DNA of 64,000 nt from Streptomyces sp. NBC_01591 (lineage in GTDB: Bacteria > Actinomycetota > Actinomycetes > Streptomycetales > Streptomycetaceae). The stretch spans positions 8,742,001 through 8,806,000 of the forward strand of contig NZ_CP109327.1 in the NCBI RefSeq assembly GCF_035918155.1, written 5' to 3'. Below the pieces are notes generated by a model. It did no database searches. It was not told the origin of the DNA and worked only from the letters and a program-made list of their open reading frames with translations. Both the position numbers and the translations under genes were made by a program. Below, piece by piece: positions 7,815 to 16,353 of this stretch (position 1 is its first letter; every line of letters starts with the position of its first letter).

Positions 7815-8018
7815 GTGGCTGTGAATGAGATCTTGTTCCGGCTGGAGGAGCTGTTGTTCCCGTCGATCGCGGATGTCGCGGTGCTGTCGGTAGACGTGAA
7901 CATCGCGATAGTGCGTGTTGATGTGCGGTGCACCGCAGCTGGTGCCTCGTGTCCGGGTTGTGGGGCATGGTCAGCCAAGGTGCACGGCTCCTACCTGCGA
8001 TTTCCCGATGATGTTCCG
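7815..8018 (+). pseudogene. ISL3-family transposase, N-terminal part
   Basis: The frame gives a typical ISL3 N-terminus with the zinc-binding motif CPGCGAWSAKVHGSYLRFPD. The coding sequence is cut at GTTCCG (8013-8018) by an IS3 element. The frame resumes at the duplicated GTTCCG at 9538-9543 with SAGRSVVLQLRVRRFTC, giving a perfect family alignment across the break. The original start is 7815 or a nearby upstream codon. The gene cannot be expressed as one protein. Confidence 0.85.
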
Positions 8019-8051
8019 GAAGATTTCAAGTCCAGTGAGACGGTCGTGACG

Positions 8052-9125
8052 CTATGAGGTTTGTGGTGCGGGTTCCCTGCGTTTGGCCGGGTCGTTGATC
8101 CAGGCCGTCTGGGGTATCTCGGGTGGTCTGGGGCGGCGGCCGAAGCGTTCGGGGTGGCGGGCGTATGCCTCGGCGAGGGTGACCGCGCGCTGGTCGCGGA
8201 CTTCCTCGGCGGTCCCGAAGTGGACGGAGGCTGGTGTGTGCCAGCCGATACCCGAGTGCCGGTGCTCATGGTTGTAATACGCGATGAACGCGTCGAACCA
8301 CTCGCGGGCGTGGGCCAGCGAATCGAACCGTTCAGGATAATCCGACATGTACTTCGTGGTCTTGAACTGGGCCTCGCTGTAAGGGTTGTCGTTGGAGACC
8401 TTCGGCCTCGAGTGCGACCGCGTCACGCCCAGATCGATCAGTAGTTGGGAGACCTTCTTCGACGTCATCGAGGTGCCGCGGTCCGCGTGCACGGTCTGGG
8501 GCACGATGCCGTTGCGGGCGATGGTCTCGCGGATCAGCTCCTCGGCCCGCACAGCTGATTCGGCTCGCTCGACGGTGTGGCCGACGATATACCGGCTGAA
8601 GATGTCGATGATCACGTAGGCGTGATACCAGACGCCCTTGGCCGGCCCGGCCGCCTTGGTGATGTCCCAGGTGAACACCTGCGAGGGCCCGGTGGCGACC
8701 AGCTCGGGCACCGCCTTGGCGGGATGGGTGGCCTGCCGTCGGCGCTCACCGGACTGATCCTGCTCGCGCAGGATCCGGTACATCGTCGAGACGGAGCAGT
8801 GATAGCGCCCGGCATCCAGCTCGCGGGCCCAGATCTGCGCGGGCGCCAGCTCGGCGTACTCGTCGCCGTTCATCAACTCGAGTACCGCAGAACGCTCTTC
8901 GGCCGTCAGGGCCGACGGCTGCATCTGTGGGGCACGTGTTCTGCGTGGTGGTGGGGGCCGGAGCCGACGGTAATGCGTGGCGCGGGAGCGGCCGGTCAGC
9001 CGACAGGCGGCCGTGATGCCCAGCTGAACCTCGACGCTGGTGAACGCCTCGTCCACGACAGGGTCGGCGGCAGGCTTCAGTCCGCGCTCTCGGAGATCAT
9101 TTCCAAGAGCGCGGAAGCTTTTCCC
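8052..9125 (-). CDS. IS3-family transposase OrfB (DDE integrase core)
   Basis: The retroviral-type integrase core is complete: first Asp in VFTWDITKAAG, second in VHADRGTSMTS, and Glu in NPYSEAQFKTTKY, followed by AYYNHEHRHSGIGWHTPASVH. The N-terminal part LGITAACRLTGRSRATHYRR is the usual OrfB HTH region. The frame overlaps orfA by about 200 bases; the natural product is expected to be an OrfAB fusion made by -1 frameshifting at GGGAAAAGC (9117-9125), where the new frame reads GKSFRALGNDL. The enzyme looks intact, so this IS may still be active. Confidence 0.82.
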   Translation of the reverse strand, partial: GKSFRALGNDLRERGLKPAADPVVDEAFTSVEVQLGITAACRLTGRSRATHYRRLRPPPPRRTRAPQMQPSALTAEERSAVLELMNGDEYAELAPAQIWARELDAGRYHCSVSTMYRILREQDQSGERRRQATHPAKAVPELVATGPSQVFTWDITKAAGPAKGVWYHAYVIIDIFSRYIVGHTVERAESAVRAEELIRETIARNGIVPQTVHADRGTSMTSKKVSQLLIDLGVTRSHSRPKVSNDNPYSEAQFKTTKYMSDYPERFDSLAHAREWFDAFIAYYNHEHRHSGIGWHTPASVHFGTAEEVRDQRAVTLAEAYARHPERFGRRPRPPEIPQTAWINDPAKRREPAPQTS

Positions 9126-9460
9126 ATCACCTCGAGTGCGGCCTTGTTCCGTGCCAGGTCCCTCTGCAACCGCTCCACCTGCTGCCGCAGCTTTTCGTTC
9201 TCCACCTCCGCGGCGGACTTCTTCGCACGGGCCGGGCTGGTCCGGCGGTCGACCAGGTTTTCCAGGGCCCCGGCATCCCGGGCGGCCCGCCACTCCTTGA
9301 CATGCGAGTGGTAGAGCCGTTCCCTGCGCAGGACCGCACCCTTCTCGTTCCTGGGCGCGGCGTCGTACTCGGCGACGATTCGCAGCTTGTACTCCGAGGT
9401 GAAAGTGCGGCGCTTCGGCCTCGGCGCCGGCTCGGACCCGACGGGCTCTGTACTGGGCAT
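9077..9460 (-). CDS. IS3-family OrfA (HTH, leucine zipper)
   Basis: A 127-residue protein with the typical N-terminal HTH (RTFTSEYKLRIVAEYDAA, then ALLRRERLYHSHVKEWR-like helix) and a C-terminal coiled coil (VENEKLRQQVERLQRDLA). It binds the IS ends and forms the transposase by frameshift fusion with OrfB. Length is normal. The start ATG is at the head of MPSTEPVGSE. Confidence 0.82.
   Translation of the reverse strand: MPSTEPVGSEPAPRPKRRTFTSEYKLRIVAEYDAAPRNEKGAVLRRERLYHSHVKEWRAARDAGALENLVDRRTSPARAKKSAAEVENEKLRQQVERLQRDLARNKAALEVMGKASALLEMISESAD
9117..9125 (-). other. Candidate programmed -1 frameshift site of the IS3 transposase
   Basis: On the minus strand the sequence reads GGG AAA AGC in the OrfB frame and G GGA AAA GC in the OrfA frame. 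An A4 run preceded by GGG, inside the orfA/orfB overlap, is the kind of slippery sequence used by IS3 elements. Confidence 0.5.
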
Positions 9461-9537
9461 AAGGGACGGTTCTCCTGTCGTGCCCTCTCAGGCTAACCCC
9501 GCAGAACGGGATGTCTCACCCAAGGCTGACAGAGAGG

Positions 9538-10950
9538 GTTCCGAGCGCGGGACGAAGCGTGGTTCTCCAGTTGCGGGTCCGCCGGTTCACCTGCGGGAAC
9601 GTTGAGTGCGGACGTCGCACGTTCGTCGAGCAGATACCCGGCCTGACCCGGAGAAACGGTCAGCGGACCGAGCGGCTCCGCTCGACCCTGGCCTCGATCG
9701 GTCTTGCCCTGGCCGGCCGGGCCGGTGCCCGGCTGGCTGCCATCGTGGGCGGGGCGGTCAGCCGCAGCACGGTCCTGCGGTTGGTCGACGCGCTTCCCGA
9801 GCCGGAGGTGCCCGCTCCGCGGGTGGTCGGCGTCGACGAGTACGCCACCCGCAAGGGCCGCCACTACGGGACCGTTCTTGTGGACGTCGAGACCCGCCGG
9901 CCCATCGACCTGTTGCCTGACCGGGAGTCGTCGACCCTGGCTGCGTGGCTGGCCCAGCGGCCCGGAATCGAGGTGGTCTGCCGGGACCGCGCGCCGTTCT
10001 TCGCCGAAGGCGCCGCCGTCGGCGCCCCGCAGGCCGTGCAGGTCGCAGACCGGTGGCACCTCTGGCACAACCTCAGTGAGGCAGCCGAGCGGAGCATCGC
10101 CCAGCACCGGCGATGCCTGCGTGTCCTGGTGCCCGAGACACCTGAAACGCCCGAGGCGGAGCCAGGACCTGTGCAGGAGTCCTCCGACTCGCCTTGGCCG
10201 ACCGGCCACCGGTTCGCCGACCGAACCCGGACCGTTCACGCCACGGTCCACGCCCTGGTGGAGGCGGGGCACAGCCGCCGCGCGATCCAGCGGCAGCTCG
10301 GCATGACCAGCCGAACCGTCAAACGGTACGCGGACGCTGCCAGGCCAGAAGATCTTTTCACCGGTCAGTGGCAAGCACGGCGCTCGGTTCTCGACGAGTA
10401 CAAGCCCTATCTCGACGACCGCTGGAACGAGGGCGGAACGAACGCCTGGAAGCTGTGGGAGGAGATCGTTCCGCTCGGCTACACGGGCAGCTACCAGCGG
10501 GTTCGCGCCTACCTCCGCCAGAAACGCACTTCACCAGGGCCGGTGACGGCCCGTGCGCCTTCGCCCCGGATCGTCGCCGGGTGGGTCCTCCGCCGACCGG
10601 AAAGCCTCTCCGAGACTGAACAACTCCGCTTGAAGCACGTCCGGGCCAACTGTCCCGAAATCGATGCACTCACCAGGCACGTCCGGTCCTTCGCGACCAT
10701 GCTCACCGAGCGCCAGGGCGAGCTCCTGCCGGACTGGCTCACCGCCGTGAGACAAGACGATCTCCCCAGCCTCCACACCCTCGCCGCGGGCATCGGCCGC
10801 GACCGTGACGCCGTCATCGCCGGCCTGACCCTCCCCTGGAGCTCTGGTGTCGTCGAAGGCCATGTCAACCGGATCAAGATGCTCAAGCGCCAGATGTTCG
10901 GCCGTGCCGGCTTCCGTCTCCTCCGGAAGCGGGTTCTCCTCGCCCAGTAG
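9538..10950 (+). pseudogene. ISL3-family transposase, C-terminal part
   Basis: The rest of the ISL3 transposase: second zinc motif CGNVECGRRTFVEQIPGLT, the DDE core (GVDEYATRKGRHYGTVLVD; CRDRAPFFAEGAA; QVADRWHLWHNL), the insertion domain with a HTH (RRAIQRQLGMTSRTVKRYA), and the C-terminal SSGVVEGHVNRIKMLKRQMFG that carries the catalytic Glu. About 470 residues are in frame with no other lesion. It is separated from its N-terminus by the IS3 insertion. A spurious upstream start in the IS3 end (MSHPRLTERV) exists but would lack the first zinc motif. Confidence 0.88.
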
Positions 10951-10991
10951 TCGATGCGGACCAAGTACCTTCTCGGCACTAGGATCTGGAC

Positions 10992-11387
10992 GTGGCGATC
11001 AAGTATGAGTGGCAAGGCGACTTCGACAACGCATCCCTCAACAGATTGCACGCCGACGGTTTCGGATCCCCGGTCGCTCAGACCGACTGGCAAGCACGGC
11101 TTGAGCGCCACAGCCTTGGCTGGGTCTGCGCGAGGGAAAATGGCGATCTGATCGGATTCGTCAACGTTGTCTGGGACGGCGGAGCACACGCCTTCATTCT
11201 GGACACGGTGGTCGCCCAGCATCTTCGGTCGATAGGGGTTGGCGCCGCGCTTGTCGCAGTCGCAGCCAAAGAAGCCCGTGCCGCGAAGTGCGAGTGGCTC
11301 CACGTCGACTTCGAGGAACATCTGCGCTCGTTCTATTTCGACGCCTGTGGCTTCCGGGAGACAGCAGCAGGGCTGATCGCCCTGTAA
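10992..11387 (+). CDS. GNAT-family N-acetyltransferase (ISL3 passenger)
   Basis: A 131-residue GNAT: core strand GDLIGFVNVVWDGG, acetyl-CoA loop LRSIGVGAALVAVAAKEA (RxxGxG/A type) and a C-terminal FYFDACGFRET. It transfers acetyl from acetyl-CoA to an unknown amine. The GTG start lies 41 bases after the transposase stop and both lie inside the ISL3 terminal repeats, so it is probably a passenger of the element and may share its transcript. A stress or toxin-resistance role is possible but not shown. Confidence 0.78.
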   Translation: MAIKYEWQGDFDNASLNRLHADGFGSPVAQTDWQARLERHSLGWVCARENGDLIGFVNVVWDGGAHAFILDTVVAQHLRSIGVGAALVAVAAKEARAAKCEWLHVDFEEHLRSFYFDACGFRETAAGLIAL

Positions 11388-11526
11388 CACCACGGCCCGA
11401 CCCCCTCAGCCCCGGTGCACACCGCCCCACTCATTCCCAGCTGTCACTCACCGTGTCGGCACCGCTGAGTAGGCCCGGAGCGCGGTGCCGGGATTGCTCC
11501 CGGTCCGTTTCTCCGGACCTCTCGCC

Positions 11527-11560
11527 GAACCCGCCGTGCGCCTCTCAGCGCAACGGGCTC
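11527..11560 (-). ncRNA. Group II intron domain V
   Basis: A 34-base hairpin on the minus strand: GAGCCCGTTGCGCT, GAGA tetraloop, then the partner strand ending GGGTTC. It has the conserved GAGC start with the catalytic AGC triad, and lies 17 bases after the reverse transcriptase stop. Confidence 0.75.
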
Positions 11561-11576
11561 TCCACGGTCTCTGCCG

Positions 11577-13031
11577 TCAGACGGGGTTCGCAGGGTGCCA
11601 TGGGTTGGGGATCCTGCTGGCCCGGTATCGGTAACGGCTGACCGTGACCGATGCGATCTGGAACAGTTCGGCCCCGTCCGCCGCGATCGGTAGCCACCGC
11701 CCGGTGGGGGTGGTGAACCGGCGGCGGACTTCGCCCCAACTCCAGTGGTGACGTTCCCGCAGCATGCGGATCAGACGCCACCACACGAAGGCGTCAAGCT
11801 TCGTGAAGACATGCTTGGCGACAGCGTGCTTGAAGTAGTTGGCCCAACCGCGCATGATCTGAGTGAGTCTGATCAGCACGGTGGCGAGATCCTGCTGCGA
11901 TGTCCTGCCTGTCACAGCACGGACCTTCGCCTTCAAGGACCGGATGGGCCGGTCCGCGATGAAGGTGTAGACGTGCCATCTGTCCGTGCCTCCTTTGCGT
12001 TTCCACTGGATGCGGAAGCCCAGGAAGTCGAACCCATCACTCATGTGCGCGATCCGGGTCTTCGCCTGCGACAGGCGCAATCCCAGAGGTTCGAGCACGT
12101 CAGCGACTTCTTCGCGCAGTGCCGCAGTGTCGGCCTCGGTGCCGTGCACCAGGACGACGAAGTCGTCCGCGTAGCGGACGACCCGCCACGTCGGCCGACC
12201 CTTGCGGCGCCGGTGGGCGCGTTTACCTTCGGTGGCCATCGTCCCGCCCGGCTCCCACGTCTCGTGCAGGTGCTCATCGAGCGCCGACAGAGCAATGTTC
12301 GCCAGCAGCGGGGAGAGGATGCCGCCTTGCGGGGTGCCGGTCAACGTCTCCTTGTTCTCACCGAGTTCAGTAAGAATCCCGGCCTTGAGGAAGGCTTTGA
12401 CCAGCGACAGGACACGCTTGTCCTTCACCCGATGACGCACTCGGTCCATCAGGGCCGTGTGGTTGATCGAGTCGAAGCACGCCTCGATGTCCGCATCCAG
12501 CACCCAGCGATATCCCCGGGTGCCGAAATAGTGGATCTCGGCGATGGCGTCCTGGGCCCGCCGTCGGGGCCGGAACCCGTAGGAGACCGGCTTGAAGTCG
12601 GCCTCGAAGATCGGTTCCAGCACCAGTTTCAGCGCTGCCTGAGCGACCCGGTCCGCGATCGTCGGAATCCCGAGTTTACGGACCTTTCCCGAGCCTCCCG
12701 GCTTGGGAATGCTGCGTTCCCGCACCGGCAGAGGACAGAACGCACCGCCCTTGACGGCGACCCGCAGGTCGTTCAGGAATCCGGGGACACCGATGGATTC
12801 CTCGACGTCGGTGGCGGTCAGGCCGTCGACGCCGGGAGTCCGGGCTCCCCGGTTGCCCGCGACCCGGTCGAACGCCACCAACAGCGTCGCCGGATCGTGC
12901 ACGAAGTTGAACAGGTCATCGAACCGGCGGCCGGGATCGGCCACCGCCCAACGGTGAAGCTTGGCCTGCATCTCCAGTACCCGGGCCCGAGGGCCCGGGG
13001 CTCCGCCATTCGGCGGGGCATCTTCCGGCAT
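11577..13031 (-). CDS. ltrA: Group II intron reverse transcriptase/maturase
   Basis: A 484-residue intron-encoded protein. Reverse transcriptase blocks are all present: RSIPKPGGSGKVRKLGIPT, ADIEACFDSINH, LTGTPQGGILSPLLANI and the catalytic VVRYADDFVVLVHG. The thumb/maturase domain X follows (RLTQIMRGWANYFKHAVAK, then WWRLIRMLRERH). No H-N-H endonuclease domain is visible at the C-terminus, as in class C-like or related introns. It splices its own RNA and copies it into DNA during retrohoming. The protein looks intact, so the intron could be active. Confidence 0.92.
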   Translation of the reverse strand: MPEDAPPNGGAPGPRARVLEMQAKLHRWAVADPGRRFDDLFNFVHDPATLLVAFDRVAGNRGARTPGVDGLTATDVEESIGVPGFLNDLRVAVKGGAFCPLPVRERSIPKPGGSGKVRKLGIPTIADRVAQAALKLVLEPIFEADFKPVSYGFRPRRRAQDAIAEIHYFGTRGYRWVLDADIEACFDSINHTALMDRVRHRVKDKRVLSLVKAFLKAGILTELGENKETLTGTPQGGILSPLLANIALSALDEHLHETWEPGGTMATEGKRAHRRRKGRPTWRVVRYADDFVVLVHGTEADTAALREEVADVLEPLGLRLSQAKTRIAHMSDGFDFLGFRIQWKRKGGTDRWHVYTFIADRPIRSLKAKVRAVTGRTSQQDLATVLIRLTQIMRGWANYFKHAVAKHVFTKLDAFVWWRLIRMLRERHHWSWGEVRRRFTTPTGRWLPIAADGAELFQIASVTVSRYRYRASRIPNPWHPANPV

Positions 13032-13636
13032 TGCAGCGTCCTTCCCTTCTCGATACCGCTGCCGCCCTTCCCCATGCGGCCGGCTTTCCCGGCCTCGGAG
13101 TACTACGGCGGCTCCGCCCCGTCCCGGACCGATCGGCGGTCGATGCGCCCAGCCCCGGCAGCCTGCTGGAGACAGGTAGCGGGGCGAGGTTCGGGACGGT
13201 TCCCGTGTTCACTGTGGTTCGCTCGACGGAGTAGGAGCCCGACTGTGTCCCTGCGGCATCGCCACGAGTACGCCGCAGGCTTTCCTCGTGGCCTCCCGGC
13301 CAGCTTTCGTAAACCGACCCAGGAGTTGTCAGACCACCCGAAAGGATGACCCGAGTACGCACCGCTTCCGGCCCAGATCCACCAGGTTGGAGCCGGAGGC
13401 TCGTTAAGAGACGTAAAACGCCGGTTCCTCGCGTACTCCTCTCCATCACACTTGCCGGACCCGCCCCATCTGGCAGTACTGGTCACGTCCCGGCTTCGTC
13501 AGGGCCGCTCTCACCCTCCCCGGCATCACCCGGATCAGGCTGCCCTCAGCTTCAACCCAGCTGCTGCGACAGCGGGTTGGTGCAGGCCTTCCACCTCCAC
13601 TCGAACCAACAGCGCCTCACGGCGCAAACAGAAGTT

Positions 13637-13666
13637 GAGCCAGAACCCGTTTTCATGAACAAAGCC
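13637..13666. repeat. Right terminal inverted repeat of the ISL3 element
   Basis: Reverse complement begins GGCTTTGTTC and contains GTTCTGGCTC, as in the left end at 7681-7710. Confidence 0.65.
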
Positions 13667-13679
13667 AGCTGGCCGCGCG

Positions 13680-14182
13680 GTGGCGGACCGGTCCGCAGAG
13701 GCAGCCGCCTGGCTGCGCGAGCTGGTGGCCGGCGGCGAACTCGCCGCGGACGAGGTTCTCGACGAGGCGGTCGACTCCGCGGTGCTGACCGGTCTGCTGG
13801 CGCTGCAGGAGGCGCGCACCGCGACCGATCCGAGCACGGCGGCGGAACTCTGCCTGAACGCCGTCCCTCACATCGCGCTCGTCACCCTGGCCAGCACCCA
13901 TGGCCGAGGCCAAGGCGACCAGGGCGGTGCCACGTCCGGGTGACAGCGCCCGCTGGTGGGGCGGTACAACCTGGCGAGCCACGGTTCACGTGAACGAGGA
14001 GAACGCCAAGGTCGACACCGACACCCGCAACAACATGATCAAGCATTATGACGACGGCCAGAGACAGATGTACGCCATGTTGCGCGGGATGGCGACGAAA
14101 CGCGGGCTCACGGACTAGGAGCTGGACGCGAGCCCCGGCGAGTACGAGGACCAACTCCAGACGCTCGCTGAACTTCTGAGTC
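13680..14182 (+). pseudogene. Fragments of an unrecognised gene between two IS ends
   Basis: Two overlapping frames look like decayed coding sequence: 13680-13943 (ADRSAEAAAWLRELVAGG, AVLTGLLALQEARTATDPS) and 13900-14118 (VHVNEENAKVDTDTRNNM, HYDDGQRQMYAMLRGMATK). After the TAG at 14116 the same frame continues sensibly (ELDASPGEYEDQLQTLAELL) until the IS6 end at 14183. The first frame abuts the ISL3 right end and so has lost its N-terminus. No family is recognised. Confidence 0.4.
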
Positions 14183-14201
14183 GGCACTGTCAAGTTGAGT
14201 G
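14183..14201. repeat. Left end of an IS6-family element, cut by the IS4 insertion
   Basis: GGCACTGTCAAGTTGAGTG resembles the left end of the complete IS6 element at 37726 (GGCACTGTCACGTTGACTG). It continues beyond the IS4 element at 16016. Confidence 0.65.
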
Positions 14202-14211
14202 AGTGGTCTCC
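14202..14211. repeat. 10-bp target-site duplication of the IS4 element (left copy)
   Basis: AGTGGTCTCC here and at 16016-16025, directly flanking the inverted repeats. Confidence 0.85.
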
Positions 14212-16015
14212 CAAGGCCACGAAGTTAAGGACGCAGGGGAAACTGCAACTCGCCTGACAGCTGGGGACCTTGGGACGAGGTGGGAGCGATCAACTCCGCA
14301 GCGAGTGTGTAGCGCCCGCGTCCGAGGCGTTGCAGTATCCCTTCTTTGGTCCATTGTCCCAACTGGGCACAGAAGCTGCGGTAGTGGCTGATTTCTAGAG
14401 CGGCGGCGAGTTCGATGGTCCGCCAGGACCGGTCTGGCTCGGTGCGCAGGAGCTGGAGGGCCCGGTCCCAGCGGCTCGTCCCGGAGCGGGCGTTCATGGT
14501 CTCTGGCAGCCGCGGGGAGGGTCGTGAGGCGGCACGGGCAAGGACGTCGACGGCGATGGACACGATGTTCTGGCTGCGTGCGGGGCGCTTTTCGTTCTGT
14601 TCGACGGGGTAGCGCGAGACAGGGCACTTCACTTTCCGGGCGCTGAGGCGGGCGCGGCGAGGCGGCAGGAGGTTGTTCAGGATGGCTTTACCGATGGCTT
14701 CGGCCCGAGGGGTGGCGGTGGCCGGGATGATGCCGCTCGCGGTGATGACCTGGTCGCGGGTGGCCTGGAGGGCCACGGTGAAGCCAGCGCGGTCGGGGTC
14801 GGTCCCCGGTGCGGACTCCACGGCATCGACCATGGCGCGGCGCAACGTCTGGTAGAGGGCGAGCTGGGCCCAGAGTTCTTGCTCCAGGCCGAAGGGGTCG
14901 GCCGATCGCAGGACTCGGCCGGCGAACAGTGTGTGGCGCAGGGCCAGGAAGGATGACTCGACCTCCCAGCGTTCGTGGTACAGGTGCACGAGGCGCGCGG
15001 CCGGGTCGGCCCGGTGGTCCAGCAAGGTGGTGGCGAGCCGGTAACGGTCGCGGATGCGGTGCCCGTCGCCGCACATGACGGTCACGTCTGCGTCGATGAT
15101 GCGGAAGGTCCGGCCGTCGATGCGAGTGAGGAAAGAGCCGTCGGGCAGCGCGGCCCAGATGGCGGATCAGCATCTGGGCTCCGGTGTCGCCCACCGCGGT
15201 GAGGAAGCCGCTGCCGTCGAAGGCCCGGTCGGCGAGCAGTAGCATGCTCGGGTTCAACAGCGGCAGCAACCGACGGGCGTAGATCGTCTCTCCGGTGTTG
15301 GTCGGGCCGAACACCGCACCGAGCAGTCCGCGGGTGCCCGTCTCGCACAGGGCCATCAGCCGCAGGTGTGGATAGCCCTCCAGGCCGCCACGGGTACGCC
15401 GGATCTTGCCCAGAAGAGCGCGGATACGGGGCTGGTCAGGGGCTTCAATGGAGCTGCAGCCGTCGAAAGCGACCGTCCGCCATCGCCGATAGCACACCCC
15501 CGGCGTCGCGGGCTGAGCCAGGGGCCCGGCCATGACCTCGAACAGTGCCTTCAACGGAGCGGGCCCCAGCCGTCGGCGTAGATCGCGCAGGGCCTTCTCC
15601 GACGGGGCCGGTAGTGGTAGTCCGTGCAGGCCAGCGACCAGCTTGTCCCACACCCGCGCGTACCCGAGACCGGGAAACAGCCCCAAGGCCAGCACGAAGT
15701 ACACACCCACCCGGGACGGCAGCTGTCGCAGCCGGTGCTGCACGGCTCGCGTCTGTTCCAGCACGTCATCGACGAGCTCGAAGGGTAGGTACTGGGTCAG
15801 CTCGCCCAGGTGGCCAGGAGCGAAGACACCATCCGCAACCGTGATGGTACGGGTGAGCGTCGTGGTGGCAGACTGGTCGGACAACGGGACCTCTCGCGGC
15901 AGGAAGACTTTGGTCGGTCTCCCGCTTCTACCAGAGGTCCCGTTCTCGCATCCCCAAGGTCCCCAACCGTCAGGCGAGTTGCAGTTTCCCCCACGCCCTT
16001 AACTTCGTGGCCTTG
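14212..16015 (-). mobile_element. IS4-family insertion sequence (1804 bp) inside an IS6 element
   Basis: Long terminal inverted repeats: the left end starts CAAGGCCACGAAGTTAAGG and the right end is its near-perfect complement; similarity extends about 60 bases (AACTGCAACTCGCCTGAC in both). A 10-bp direct duplication AGTGGTCTCC flanks it. It carries one transposase gene on the minus strand with a frameshift. Confidence 0.88.
14225..15884 (-). pseudogene. IS4-family transposase with a frameshift
   Basis: The N-terminal part (from 15884) has the IS4 N-terminal domain (APGHLGELTQYLPFELVDDV, SRVGVYFVLALGLFPGLGY) and the first catalytic region RTVAFDGCSS. The second Asp lies in LLLADRAFDGSGFL. The frame then goes wrong near 15160 (RAARRLFPHS), while the expected continuation LPDGSFLTRIDGRTFRIID is present in another frame and leads into the YREK-type region HLYHERWEVESSFLALR with the catalytic Glu. 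The C-terminal part runs to 14225. The lesion is a small indel, so the enzyme is probably dead unless frameshifting occurs. Confidence 0.82.
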
Positions 16016-16025
16016 AGTGGTCTCC
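16016..16025. repeat. 10-bp target-site duplication of the IS4 element (right copy)
   Basis: AGTGGTCTCC, identical to 14202-14211. Confidence 0.85.
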
Positions 16026-16070
16026 GGGCCGGAATGGTAGCCGGGTTTGTTGATCGTTCGGGAGTAGCTG

Positions 16071-16290
16071 GTGGCGGAGGGCGCCGGGGAAGGGCCGTCG
16101 TACAAGGGGTTCCGGTTTCCGGCGGAGGTCATCTCCCACGCAGTATGGCTGTACCACCGCTTCCCGCTCTCCTTCCGCGAAGTCGAGGAGCTGCTCCTGG
16201 CACGCGCGATCACCGTCTCCCATGAGGCGATCCGCCGGTGGTGCGACCGGTTCGGCCCCCGCTACGCGGCCGCCCTGCGCCGCCGCACCC
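16071..16290 (+). pseudogene. IS6-family transposase, N-terminal fragment
   Basis: About 70 residues (PSYKGFRFPAEVISHAVWL, FPLSFREVEELLLARAITVS, RRWCDRFGPRYAAALRRR) align with the N-terminus of the IS6 transposase at 37793. Similarity stops near 16290, so the rest was deleted. The upstream end of this element is at 14183, separated by the IS4 insertion. Confidence 0.82.
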
Positions 16291-16353
16291 GCACGACCGC
16301 CTCATGCACGACCAGAAAGACGCCCCGCCCACCAGGATCTTCGCGGTCCCTCT

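Larger units (their letters stand above)
8019..9537 (-). mobile_element. IS3-family insertion sequence inside the ISL3 transposase gene
   Basis: About 1.5 kb flanked by GTTCCG on both sides (8013-8018 and 9538-9543), probably the target duplication. GTGAGAC occurs near both ends in inverted orientation (8035-8041 and, as GTCTCAC, 9513-9519). It encodes orfA and orfB on the minus strand with overlapping frames. Exact tips are uncertain by a few bases because the outer repeat is degenerate. Confidence 0.75.
11469..13451 (-). mobile_element. Group II intron
   Basis: The minus strand encodes an intron reverse transcriptase followed by a clear ribozyme domain V (11527-11560) and a 3' end candidate CCTAC at 11469-11473. 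For the 5' end GTGTG at 13447-13451 is the best match to GUGYG, leaving about 420 bases for domains I-III; GTGCG at 13354-13358 is another candidate but would leave too little RNA. The intron is opposite in orientation to the surrounding ISL3 genes. Confidence 0.6.
7681..13666. mobile_element. ISL3-family element with GNAT passenger, broken by an IS3 element and a group II intron
   Basis: The ends are 30-bp imperfect inverted repeats at 7681-7710 and 13637-13666: outer 10 bases GGCTTTATTC versus GGCTTTGTTC, inner 10 bases GTTCTGGCTC identical. Inside are an ISL3 transposase (7815-10950, split), a GNAT gene and a group II intron on the opposite strand. Without the two insertions the element would be about 2.5 kb. 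An exact 8-bp target duplication is not visible at the flanks (AGCCCGGT versus AGCTGGCC). Confidence 0.65.

Noticed and set aside
11745..13349. Long plus-strand open frame opposite the intron reverse transcriptase
   Set aside because: Antisense shadow; the reverse transcriptase has all family motifs.
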